From positions 1 to 18,435 of the forward strand of contig JAISVY010000126.1 of the NCBI GenBank assembly GCA_031271325.1: DNA of 18,435 nt, read 5' to 3'. The notes under the pieces are model-generated. The model did no database searches. It was not told the DNA's origin and worked only from the letters and a program-made list of their open reading frames with translations. Positions 1-6,023 of the stretch are shown here, piece by piece; position 1 is the stretch's first letter; each line of letters opens with the position of its first letter. The translations under genes and the position numbers were made by a program. This DNA is from Oscillospiraceae bacterium. GTDB taxonomy: Bacteria > Bacillota > Clostridia > Oscillospirales > UBA929.

Positions 1-2
1 CC

Positions 3-1259
3 CATTATTGGGAGATGCGCTACTGCATGGAAGGGAAAACTCCCGTGCCGCACGGAATCAAGGTCGGTCTTGCCGCCGTCGCCGCCCTCGCGATGTGGAA
101 GGCGCTGCCGTCCGTCCGATCGGCGGCGCTGCCGTCTTCCGTCACGCCGGAGGAACACGCAAACCGCATCCGTCAAACATACGGCGCGTCGGCCGAGGCG
201 ATTCTGCAGACCGAAAACCCCGTTCTGCCCGCAGAAGAAATCGCGGAGCGCTGGGGCGAGATTCTGCAAATCGCCGAGTCTTTGCCCGCGCCGGAGGAAC
301 TGGCGGAGCTGTTAAGCGGCGCGGGTGCGCCCGTCCGCCCTTCGGAAATCGCGCTCGACCGCGCAACCCTGCGCGACAGCATACGCTACGCCCGCGACCG
401 GAAAAAGACGTTTACCCTGCTGCAGCTGCTCGGCAATCTGGGTAGGCTGGACGATTTTTCGGAGCGCGCGGCGGCATATTTTGAACGGCGCGCCCTATCC
501 GGCGTAAAATGCTTCGTCCTCGATATGGACGGCACGATTTACCTCGGCGACAGGCTCTTTCCGTTTACCGGGGATTTCCTCCGCCGCGTCGCTGCGGGCG
601 GACGGGACTATCTGTTTTTTACCAACAATTCATCCCAAAACGCGGCGCATTACCTCAAAAAATTAGAGAAGATGGGGATCCCCATCCCCCCGGAGAAGCT
701 CTTGATGTCCACCCATGTGCTGCTGGACTTTTTACAGGGGAACGCGCCGGGGAAGCGCGTGTTTGTCGCCGGCACCAAAGCGCTGATCGACGATTTTTTG
801 GGCGCGGGATACACGGTTACTGCCGAGAACCCGGATTTTTGCGTACTCGGCTTCGACCGGGATATGGACTATCCGCGCCTGACCGGTCTGTGCCGTTTTG
901 TCCGCGAGGGGGTGCCCGTGTTCGGCGTGAATACCGATTACAACTGCCCGACCGAGAGCGGCGATATTCCCGACTGCGGTTCTCTGGCGGCGGCGGTGAC
1001 CGCGTCCGCCGGGGTGACGATGGAGTTTTTCGGCAAACCGTCCCGCCGGGCGCTGGACTACATCATCAAAAAAACCGGTTACCGCGAAGAGGAGCTGTGT
1101 TTCGTCGGAGACCGGCTGTATACCGACATCGCGATCGCGTCGGGTACCGGAGCGCGTTCGGTGCTGGTGCTGTCCGGCGAAACAAAGGAGGAGCCGGTTG
1201 GCTCCCCCTTCGCGCCGGATCTTATTGTAAAGGATTTGTCTGCCCTCCCATTGCCTTGA
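3..1259 (+). CDS. Glycerol-1-phosphate dehydrogenase / HAD-IIA phosphatase fusion (5' end outside window)
   Basis: The frame is open to the left window edge, so the start is missing. The first visible residues (HYWEMRYCMEG...PVPHGIKVG) match the C-terminal part of the iron-containing alcohol dehydrogenase fold of sn-glycerol-1-phosphate dehydrogenase (AraM/EgsA), including the HG..VG histidine used for metal binding in that family. A helical stretch follows for about 150 residues. A complete HAD subfamily IIA phosphatase then begins near base 507: DMDGT with both catalytic Asp (codons 522-524 and 528-530), the TNNSS motif, FGKP with the motif III Lys, and VGDRLYTDI. The dehydrogenase half reduces dihydroxyacetone phosphate to glycerol 1-phosphate; the HAD half should dephosphorylate a small phosphoester. 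In Bacillus subtilis, araL (HAD-IIA) and araM are separate neighbours in the arabinose operon, so the fusion joins known partners. The substrate of the HAD half is not evident. The 3' end overlaps the convergent YitT-family gene by 38 bp. Confidence 0.85.
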   Translation, partial: HYWEMRYCMEGKTPVPHGIKVGLAAVAALAMWKALPSVRSAALPSSVTPEEHANRIRQTYGASAEAILQTENPVLPAEEIAERWGEILQIAESLPAPEELAELLSGAGAPVRPSEIALDRATLRDSIRYARDRKKTFTLLQLLGNLGRLDDFSERAAAYFERRALSGVKCFVLDMDGTIYLGDRLFPFTGDFLRRVAAGGRDYLFFTNNSSQNAAHYLKKLEKMGIPIPPEKLLMSTHVLLDFLQGNAPGKRVFVAGTKALIDDFLGAGYTVTAENPDFCVLGFDRDMDYPRLTGLCRFVREGVPVFGVNTDYNCPTESGDIPDCGSLAAAVTASAGVTMEFFGKPSRRALDYIIKKTGYREEELCFVGDRLYTDIAIASGTGARSVLVLSGETKEEPVGSPFAPDLIVKDLSALPLP

Positions 1260-2112
1260 ATCCCTGCCCCAACACCTCCCGGGCGTGCAGGAAAACCATG
1301 AACCCGGTGGGGTCGATGCGCTGTACGATCAGCTTCAGGCGGCTGGTTTCATGGTAACGGGCGGCGACGAGCAGGGTCGTCAACGCCTGCCCGGTATACA
1401 TCCCCCGCGCGTCCAGACCGGTGCAGCCCCGTTTAAGCTCACGGAAAATGGCGTCGGCCATCTCTTCCGGCTTTGCGGTGACGATCAGCGCCGCCGAGGC
1501 GTTGTCCATGCCGGACAGCAGCGTGTTGGTGACGCCGGCTGAAACGTACTGCATCACCATTGCGTAGAGCGCCGCCTCCGGGCGGCGGTATACGAAGGCG
1601 GAAAGCAGAACGACGCAGGTGCCGATGATGAAGTTCACCCGCCCCAGGCTGATATGCGTTTTTTTCGCTGTCACCAGTTTGGCGACGATGTCGCTCCCGC
1701 CTGTCGTGGCTCCCCGCATAAATACCAACCCCAGCCCCAACCCCATCAGTACGCCGCCGTACAGCACCTGCAAAATAGGGTCGTGGGTAACGCCGTCCGG
1801 CAAAAGCCGGCTGACAAGGGGCGTGAAGGCGTCAATCATCACGCTGGACGCCACCGTGGAGACCGCCGTACGGATCAGGAATCGGTGCCCCAGACTGCGG
1901 AAGGAGAGCAGGAACAGCGGCAGGTTGAGCAGGATGACCAAAACGCCCATCGGGAAGCCGGTCAGGTACGACGCCATCTGCGCCAACCCGCTCACGCCGC
2001 CCACCGGGACGTTGGCCGGACGGATGAAAACAATCACCGCCGCCGCGTAGGCGACGTTTCCCAGCAGGATGAGCACATAGTCCAGGACGGCGCGTCCCCT
2101 ATTCGTCTTCAT
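1222..2112 (-). CDS. YitT-family membrane protein with C-terminal DUF2179 domain
   Basis: This 296-residue protein belongs to the YitT family of Firmicutes: an N-terminal block of about five hydrophobic helices (residues 10-200) and a soluble C-terminal DUF2179 domain (about 215-290). Supporting motifs are the early N-P-P-V-like turn (FIRPANVPVGGVSGLA), the glycine-rich GATTGGSDIVAKL segment after the fourth helix, and the RGCTGLDARGMYTG stretch typical of DUF2179. Its role is unknown; it is usually annotated as a membrane protein or possible transporter. The ATG at 2112 is preferred over an upstream start because a run of six G (minus strand) lies 7-8 bases before it and the family starts here. 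It overlaps the end of mrnC by 14 bp, so the two are translationally linked. No terminator is visible downstream, where it overlaps the convergent fusion gene. Confidence 0.9.
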   Translation of the reverse strand: MKTNRGRAVLDYVLILLGNVAYAAAVIVFIRPANVPVGGVSGLAQMASYLTGFPMGVLVILLNLPLFLLSFRSLGHRFLIRTAVSTVASSVMIDAFTPLVSRLLPDGVTHDPILQVLYGGVLMGLGLGLVFMRGATTGGSDIVAKLVTAKKTHISLGRVNFIIGTCVVLLSAFVYRRPEAALYAMVMQYVSAGVTNTLLSGMDNASAALIVTAKPEEMADAIFRELKRGCTGLDARGMYTGQALTTLLVAARYHETSRLKLIVQRIDPTGFMVFLHAREVLGQGFKAMGGQTNPLQ

Positions 2113-2533
2113 TTGCCGCCCCCCTGTCTGCTTTTTGTGCGCTCGCCCCCTGCGTATAGGCGAACAGCTCACGCAGGCGGTCGTCCCGCCCGCTCAGACA
2201 GAGCCAGCCGAACAATGCCTCCAGCGCCGTCGCCGCCTGATACTCCGCTTTGCTCGCCGAAGGCGGCACACTGCCGGTTTGCGCGTTGCGCCCCCGGCGG
2301 AAGATCCCCGCCTCTTCGGGAGACAGCAGCGGGACAAGCGTCCGCGCCGCCTTGGCTTGGGTTCGCGCGTTGACATACTCCACCCGTTTGTTGTGTACCT
2401 CTTCGGCGCGCGCCACCCCTTCGGCGCAGAGCTTTACGCGCACCATGAGGTCGTAGACGCTGTCGCCGACCGAGGCGACCGCCAAAATACCCAGCGCCGA
2501 GATTTGGTTTTCGGTCAGCGGTGTAAAAAGCAT
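2099..2533 (-). CDS. mrnC: Mini-ribonuclease III (23S rRNA maturation)
   Basis: This 144-residue protein is a Mini-III RNase: a lone RNase III catalytic domain without the double-stranded RNA binding domain. It trims 23S rRNA precursor ends in Firmicutes. Visible motifs are VGDSVYDLMVR near the N-terminus (the acidic Asp of the catalytic site), VHNKRVEYVNARTQA, the LSPEEAGIFRRGRNAQTG segment with the characteristic RRGRN, and ALEALFGWLCLSG with the second acidic Glu. Length is normal for the family. The ATG at 2533 is chosen because GGAGGA lies 6 bases upstream; the TTG two codons earlier would abut that site. The gene is often next to cysS in Firmicutes, but here it leads a two-gene unit with the YitT-family gene. 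Its upstream gap is filled by the palindromic repeat at 2566-2666. Confidence 0.92.
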   Translation of the reverse strand: MLFTPLTENQISALGILAVASVGDSVYDLMVRVKLCAEGVARAEEVHNKRVEYVNARTQAKAARTLVPLLSPEEAGIFRRGRNAQTGSVPPSASKAEYQAATALEALFGWLCLSGRDDRLRELFAYTQGASAQKADRGAANEDE

Positions 2534-2565
2534 GAACAATCCTCCGTGTGTTTATAATAGCGAAG

Positions 2566-2666
2566 TGTTGAAAATTGCGTGTTCGCCTGAAAGGCGAACG
2601 AGCGCAGCGCTTGCGAACAGGCGGCTATGCCGCGGCATCGCAAGCCGGAGCGGGCAATTTTCAACA
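2566..2666. repeat. Three-armed palindromic repeat, complete copy (family A, copy 1)
   Basis: The 101-bp element is bounded by perfect 13-bp inverted ends TGTTGAAAATTGC and GCAATTTTCAACA. Inside are two further hairpins: GTTCGCC-tgaaa-GGCGAAC, and GCTTGCGA...TCGCAAGC enclosing GCGGC-tat-GCCGC. It would fold as a three-way junction in DNA or RNA. The 75-bp core (2579-2653) recurs almost unchanged at 18325-18398, where the outer arms have a different sequence. It has no coding capacity and sits in the divergent gap between mrnC and the glycosyltransferase. Confidence 0.85.
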
Positions 2667-2676
2667 TGCCCCTAAT

Positions 2677-2733
2677 CGAAGTGTTGAAAATTGCGTGTTC
2701 GCCTGAAAGGCGAACGAGCGCAGCGCTTGCGAA
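2677..2733. repeat. Truncated tandem copy of the palindromic repeat (family A, copy 2)
   Basis: This repeats the CGAAG flank, the left arm TGTTGAAAATTGC and the first hairpin of copy 1, then stops matching after CAGCGCTTGCGAA. The second hairpin and the right arm are missing; the next bases (acaccgcggccggg) do not match copy 1. It lies 76-133 bases before the glycosyltransferase start, so it would be in or near that gene's 5' untranslated region. No convincing promoter was found between it and the gene. Confidence 0.8.
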
Positions 2734-2809
2734 ACACCGCGGCCGGGTTTAACGCAAGGTGACAAATCCAAAGTTCGCGGGAAGTCTGATCAGCAAAGGA
2801 TGGTTTTTT

Positions 2810-3745
2810 ATGAGCGTAACGGTATCGGTCGTCGTCCCTTTATACAATGAGCAGGAGGTCATCGGGGAGAGCTACCGGCGGCTGAAAGAGGTGATGGACG
2901 GTTCGGGGGAGGATTACGAGCTGATCTTCGTCAACGACGGCAGCCGCGACGGGACATGGCCGATGGCGATGAAGCTGGCTGAAGCCGACCCTAGGCTGCG
3001 CCTCCTGTCGTTTTCGCGCAACTTCGGGCACCAGACGGCAATTACGGCGGGGATGGACGCGGCGGACGGCGACGCGGTGGTGGTGATCGACGCCGATTTG
3101 CAGGATCCGCCGGAGGTGATCCCGCAGATGCTCGCGAAGTGGCGCGAGGGGTATCAGGTTGTCTACGGGCTGCGAACCAAGCGGAAGGGCGAATCGTTTT
3201 TCAAAAAAGTCACCGCGAAAATCTTCTACCGCACCCTCAACGCCCTGACCGAGGTATACCTGCCGGTGGACGCGGGCGACTTCCGCCTGCTCGACCGCGC
3301 CGTTTGCAACGCGCTGAAGCAGCTGCCCGAACGCAACCGGTATGTGCGGGGGCTGGTCAGCTGGGTGGGGTTCCGCCAGGCGGCGGTGGAGTATGTCCGC
3401 GCCGAGCGCTTCGCCGGAACCACCAAATACCCGCTGCGCAAGATGCTGCGCCTCGCGGGCGACGCGTTAACCTCGTTTTCGTACAAGCCGCTCAAGCTGT
3501 CCGTCTTTATCGGCGGGCTTGTGTCGGTCGCGAGCTTCGCCTACGGCATCGTCATCATCTGCCAGCGCCTGTTTACCGACATCCTCGTCTCCGGCTGGGC
3601 GACGCTGGCGTGTTTAACGCTCTTTTTCAACGGGTTGATTCTCATTATGATGGGCATCATCGGGCAATATATCGGGCGCATCTACGATGAAACCAAAGGC
3701 CGCCCGCTCTATATCGTCGCGGAAAAAATCAATTTTGACGCGTAG
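2810..3745 (+). CDS. GT2 family polyprenyl-phosphate glycosyltransferase (DPM1/GtrB/CsbB-like)
   Basis: This 311-residue protein should transfer a sugar from a nucleotide sugar to undecaprenyl phosphate at the inner face of the membrane. It shows the GT-A fold motifs VVPLYNE (residues 8-14), VNDGSRDGT (41-49), DADLQDPPE with the DXD-like metal site (94-102), RKGESFFKK (125-133) and DAGDFRLLDR (154-163). Two C-terminal membrane helices follow (about 229-250 and 264-287) and then a short charged tail, as in GtrB, CsbB and YkcC. The ATG at 2810 has AAAGGA 9 bases upstream; the longer GTG start at 2759 adds 17 residues outside the family's usual start. No flippase or GT-C partner that would use the lipid-linked sugar is in the window. 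The TAG stop lies directly before a miniature repeat element. Confidence 0.9.
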   Translation: MSVTVSVVVPLYNEQEVIGESYRRLKEVMDGSGEDYELIFVNDGSRDGTWPMAMKLAEADPRLRLLSFSRNFGHQTAITAGMDAADGDAVVVIDADLQDPPEVIPQMLAKWREGYQVVYGLRTKRKGESFFKKVTAKIFYRTLNALTEVYLPVDAGDFRLLDRAVCNALKQLPERNRYVRGLVSWVGFRQAAVEYVRAERFAGTTKYPLRKMLRLAGDALTSFSYKPLKLSVFIGGLVSVASFAYGIVIICQRLFTDILVSGWATLACLTLFFNGLILIMMGIIGQYIGRIYDETKGRPLYIVAEKINFDA

Positions 3746-3905
3746 AGCGTGACGAACAACGCGGATGTCACGCTTCACAACTCATTTTGACCGGCAAATT
3801 CTGAATTTTTCGCTTTGATTTCTGCGAAATAAAGCTCCAAAATTCTGAATTTGGCAACTCGCGCCCGCGGCGCTTCGGATCGAAAAGGAGTTGTTTAGCA
3901 GCTCT
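3746..3905. repeat. Miniature inverted-repeat element (family B, copy 1) with an internal insertion
   Basis: Its two ends match the element at 7307-7389: the left end aligns with that copy at about 21 of 28 positions through TGTCACGCTTCACAACTC, and the right part from GCGCC[C/T]GCGGCGCTTCGG to GGA[G/A]TTGTT matches closely. The ends are imperfect inverted repeats around AACAAC/GTTGTT. It begins right after the TAG stop of the glycosyltransferase. Flanking CGTAG occurs on both sides (3741-3745 and 3908-3912) as a possible decayed target duplication; the direct repeat actually runs 13 bases, CGTAGAGCGTGAC. Confidence 0.7.
3784..3854. repeat. Hairpin insertion nested inside the family B element
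   Basis: These 71 bp are absent from the sister copy at 7307-7389 and are flanked by a direct duplication of CAACTC (3778-3783 and 3855-3860). The insert is mostly one long imperfect hairpin: CAAATTCTGAATTTT on the left faces CCAAATTCAGAATTTT (reverse complement of the right side) with one central mismatch, and an inner stem GCTTT...AAAGC closes ATTTC-tgc-GAAAT. It is AT-rich compared with its surroundings. It could help terminate transcription of the glycosyltransferase gene. Confidence 0.65.
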
Positions 3906-3958
3906 TACGTAGAGCGTGACGGCCCCGGCACGCCATTCTCAGACGGAAGACATAGTCG

Positions 3959-4075
3959 TGCAGTCATGCGCCGTTTTGCCCGGCAAGCTCGAAAAACTTC
4001 ACAAAATTGCGATTTTGCTCCAGTTTTTCTCCCTTGACAGCTCGCTTCGCTCGGAGCAAAACGGCTTTGTCTGCA
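3959..4075. repeat. Inverted-repeat-bounded segment in the convergent gap
   Basis: A perfect 10-bp inverted pair GCCGTTTTGC (3970-3979) and GCAAAACGGC (4056-4065) extends outwards as TGCAG[T/A]CA to about 20 bp. Inside, TTTTGCTCC (4013-4021) pairs with GGAGCAAAA (4053-4061), and CAAAAT-tgcg-ATTTTG (4002-4017) forms a small hairpin followed on the minus strand by a T-rich run. It has no coding signal. It may be another miniature element or the terminator region of the response regulator gene. Together with the element at 3746-3905 it accounts for nearly all of the 345-bp gap 3746-4090. Confidence 0.5.
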
Positions 4076-4090
4076 ACCTGCGGTCTGCAT

Positions 4091-4699
4091 TCAGCATTGC
4101 ATTTGTTTCCAATAATATACCGCGAGCTGGGTGCGGTCGCGCAGTTCCAGCTTTTCCAAAATCACCGACACGGCGTTGCGCACCGTACCCTGCGACAAAA
4201 ACAGCTTCGCCGCGATTTCCCCGTTGGAAAGCCCCGCCGCCACCAGCGACAGCACCTCATTTTCCCGTTCGGTCAGCCGCTCAAAAGAAGGAGCGGCCGT
4301 TTTTTTGGCGGATAACCCCACCCCCCGGTCGAAGACCATCGCGCCTTTCTCCACGGCGCGGATGCGCTCCACGATTCCGTCGGCGGGGGTGCTCTTGAGC
4401 AGATACCCTTCCGCGCCCGCCTCGATCGCCGAGGCGATATACGCGTTGTCGGTAAAGGTGGTCAGCATGACGATCTTTACGCCGGGATACGCGTTTTTGA
4501 TCATCTTGGTCGCCGCCACGCCGTCGCACCCCGGCATACGGATGTCCATCAGCACCACATCGGGCTGGCTCTCCCCGCAAAGCCGGAACGCCTCCGCCCC
4601 GTCGGGCGCGGTACGCGCGAACCAGCCTTCTTCCGTTTCCAGCAGCAGCTTCAGGCTGTCCCGAATCAACCCGTCGTCGTCAACCACCAAAAGATTCAT
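4091..4699 (-). CDS. NarL/FixJ-type response regulator (orphan)
   Basis: This 202-residue regulator has an N-terminal receiver domain and a C-terminal LuxR-type helix-turn-helix. In the receiver, the acidic cluster is DDD at 7-9, the phosphorylation site is Asp52 in LMDIRMPG, the switch Thr is Thr80 and the conserved Lys is Lys102. The DNA-binding part runs from about 139 to 198 (LTERENEVLSLVAAGLSNGE, then the recognition region SQGTVRN). The start at 4699 has GAGAGG 7 bases upstream. It lies 16 bp behind the GH10 xylanase gene on the same strand, so the two are probably co-transcribed. The usual partner histidine kinase is not in the window, and the upstream neighbour that normally holds it is the xylanase. 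Control of xylan-related genes is a reasonable inference from position only. Confidence 0.92.
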   Translation of the reverse strand: MNLLVVDDDGLIRDSLKLLLETEEGWFARTAPDGAEAFRLCGESQPDVVLMDIRMPGCDGVAATKMIKNAYPGVKIVMLTTFTDNAYIASAIEAGAEGYLLKSTPADGIVERIRAVEKGAMVFDRGVGLSAKKTAAPSFERLTERENEVLSLVAAGLSNGEIAAKLFLSQGTVRNAVSVILEKLELRDRTQLAVYYWKQMQC

Positions 4700-4715
4700 A
4701 AACGCCTCTCTTGTC

Positions 4716-5915
4716 TTAACCTATCGCGAATTGTATTTTCCTGTCGTCATATTCCGCGCAGTAATCGCCTTTGAAGCCGTTCACCGTGATTGTACCGTCG
4801 CCGCCGGATACAAGCGTGTGTTCCGGCGTCCACCACTCGCCTTTGATCAAGCCGTGCAGCGCGTCATACACAGGTTTTTTCCGCGCGTCTTTGGTCATCA
4901 GCCCGGCGGGCGCGTTCAGCCAGCCGCCGTCGGTGAAGCTCCAGTAAGTAACCGCTTCCACCAGCGGGCTGGCAAACAGCAACCGATAGAATGCCGCCGC
5001 TTCGGCCGCCTGACGTTCCTCACCGTCCGGTGTGGTCGGCCAGCTCGCGGTTTTGTAATCGTTTAAGTCTACGATATGCCGCGGCATGATGTCGCCCGAA
5101 ACGAGGTTGATCTCGGTGAAATGCAGCGGCAGCCCGAAGCGGGAATAGCGGCTTAAGATCTCCTCTGTCTTTTCCCTGCTCCAGCAGCCTTGATGCATAT
5201 GCGATTGCAGCCCGATCGCGCCGATCGGCACGCCCGCTTCCAGCAACCCCTCCAGCAGGATGTCGTACGATTCGCTCATTTCAAAGTCGTTGATCAGGAA
5301 TGTCGCTATGGGGTTCGCGTCCCATGCCGCCATGAACGCCTTCTTCACAAGCCCGATGCGTCCCTCCCGCTTGCAGATGCGGGTGACGCCGTTGTCGTAT
5401 TTGTCGAAGATCGGCATGATCACCGCCTCGTTGACCACATCCCACATGTCGATCAGGCCGGCAAAGCCCGAAACGTCGCGCGTGATACGGGCTAACTGCG
5501 CCGCGAGAATCTCCTCGTCGCTCATCTCCAGCAGCCAGGGCGCGCAGACGGTGTGCCAGCAGAGCGTATGCCCTTTGAGCGTGACGTTTTGATCTTTCCA
5601 CCACGCCGCTGTCTTTTTGAGCTGTTCGGTATTCGGCTTGCCGCGTTCCGGCTCAAACCGCCCCCAATAAAACGGCAGCGTGATGAAGTTAAACAACTCG
5701 CGCATCCCGCTGATATGCTGTTCGGCGAACTCTTTCTCCTGACCGGACAAAGCTCCGTTGACCAGCGGCACCGACTCGAAACCGGCACAGCCGAACAGCA
5801 CCTTATGTCTCATCTGCCGGACAGTGACCTCTTTGCCGGGCAGGGGAGTGCCGCTCTGGTCCTCGATGCGCAGGGTTGTTGTTGCTTTTCTGTGTCCGTA
5901 GTTGGCGCTTTCCAT
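4716..5915 (-). CDS. GH10 endo-1,4-beta-xylanase, no signal peptide
   Basis: This 399-residue enzyme should cleave internal beta-1,4 bonds of xylan or xylo-oligosaccharides with retention. A short N-terminal beta-rich segment (about 9-40, ending RHKVLFG) leads into the GH10 barrel. Landmarks are GHTLCWHT (115-122), the acid/base Glu163 in WDVVNEA, the Gln-X-His loop at 237-239 (GLQSHMHQG), the nucleophile Glu268 in HFTEIN, and YWSFTDGGW (324-332). A C-terminal beta strand region follows from about 360. No signal peptide or membrane anchor is seen, so the enzyme is predicted to be cytoplasmic and to act on imported oligosaccharides. The ATG at 5915 has AAGGGCGG about 8 bases upstream. A well-matched promoter lies at 5967-5995, and the response regulator follows in the same unit. 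Confidence 0.95.
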   Translation of the reverse strand: MESANYGHRKATTTLRIEDQSGTPLPGKEVTVRQMRHKVLFGCAGFESVPLVNGALSGQEKEFAEQHISGMRELFNFITLPFYWGRFEPERGKPNTEQLKKTAAWWKDQNVTLKGHTLCWHTVCAPWLLEMSDEEILAAQLARITRDVSGFAGLIDMWDVVNEAVIMPIFDKYDNGVTRICKREGRIGLVKKAFMAAWDANPIATFLINDFEMSESYDILLEGLLEAGVPIGAIGLQSHMHQGCWSREKTEEILSRYSRFGLPLHFTEINLVSGDIMPRHIVDLNDYKTASWPTTPDGEERQAAEAAAFYRLLFASPLVEAVTYWSFTDGGWLNAPAGLMTKDARKKPVYDALHGLIKGEWWTPEHTLVSGGDGTITVNGFKGDYCAEYDDRKIQFAIG

Positions 5916-5944
5916 ACAAATGCCGCCCTTTCTGTTTTCCGTTA

Positions 5945-5973
5945 TTGAATATGTTTCCGTAATATGATAATAT
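5945..5973 (+). promoter_or_regulatory. Predicted sigma-A promoter of the chemoreceptor gene
   Basis: TTGAAT (5945-5950) and TAATAT (5968-5973) are 17 bp apart, each with four of six consensus matches; GATAAT at 5966-5971 is an alternative -10. The start would fall near 5980, leaving about a 43-base leader. No sigma-D type sequence typical of motility genes was seen. The -10 overlaps the minus-strand -10 of the xylanase promoter. Confidence 0.45.
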
Positions 5974-5995
5974 CACTAATACAAGACAATGGCAA
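5967..5995 (-). promoter_or_regulatory. Predicted sigma-A promoter of the xylanase-response regulator unit
   Basis: On the minus strand the -35 is TTGCCA (5990-5995) and the -10 is TATTAT (5967-5972), with exactly 17 bp between them; each hexamer matches the consensus at five of six positions. Transcription would start near 5960, about 45 bases before the xylanase ATG. The -10 coincides with that of the opposing promoter for the chemoreceptor. Confidence 0.65.
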
Positions 5996-6023
5996 TGGGT
6001 AACGGCATAAGAAAGGGTAACAT

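Noticed and set aside
2553..2558. Perfect TATAAT on the plus strand before the first repeat
   Set aside because: No acceptable -35 lies 16-18 bp upstream, and it would transcribe only the repeat; not reported as a promoter.
2566..2733. CRISPR-like array of two repeats
   Set aside because: The units are palindromic, about 100 bp, only two in tandem, with no spacers or cas genes.
2759..2809. GTG start giving the glycosyltransferase 17 more residues
   Set aside because: The ATG at 2810 has a good AAAGGA site and matches the usual start of the family; the extension has no family counterpart and no ribosome binding site.
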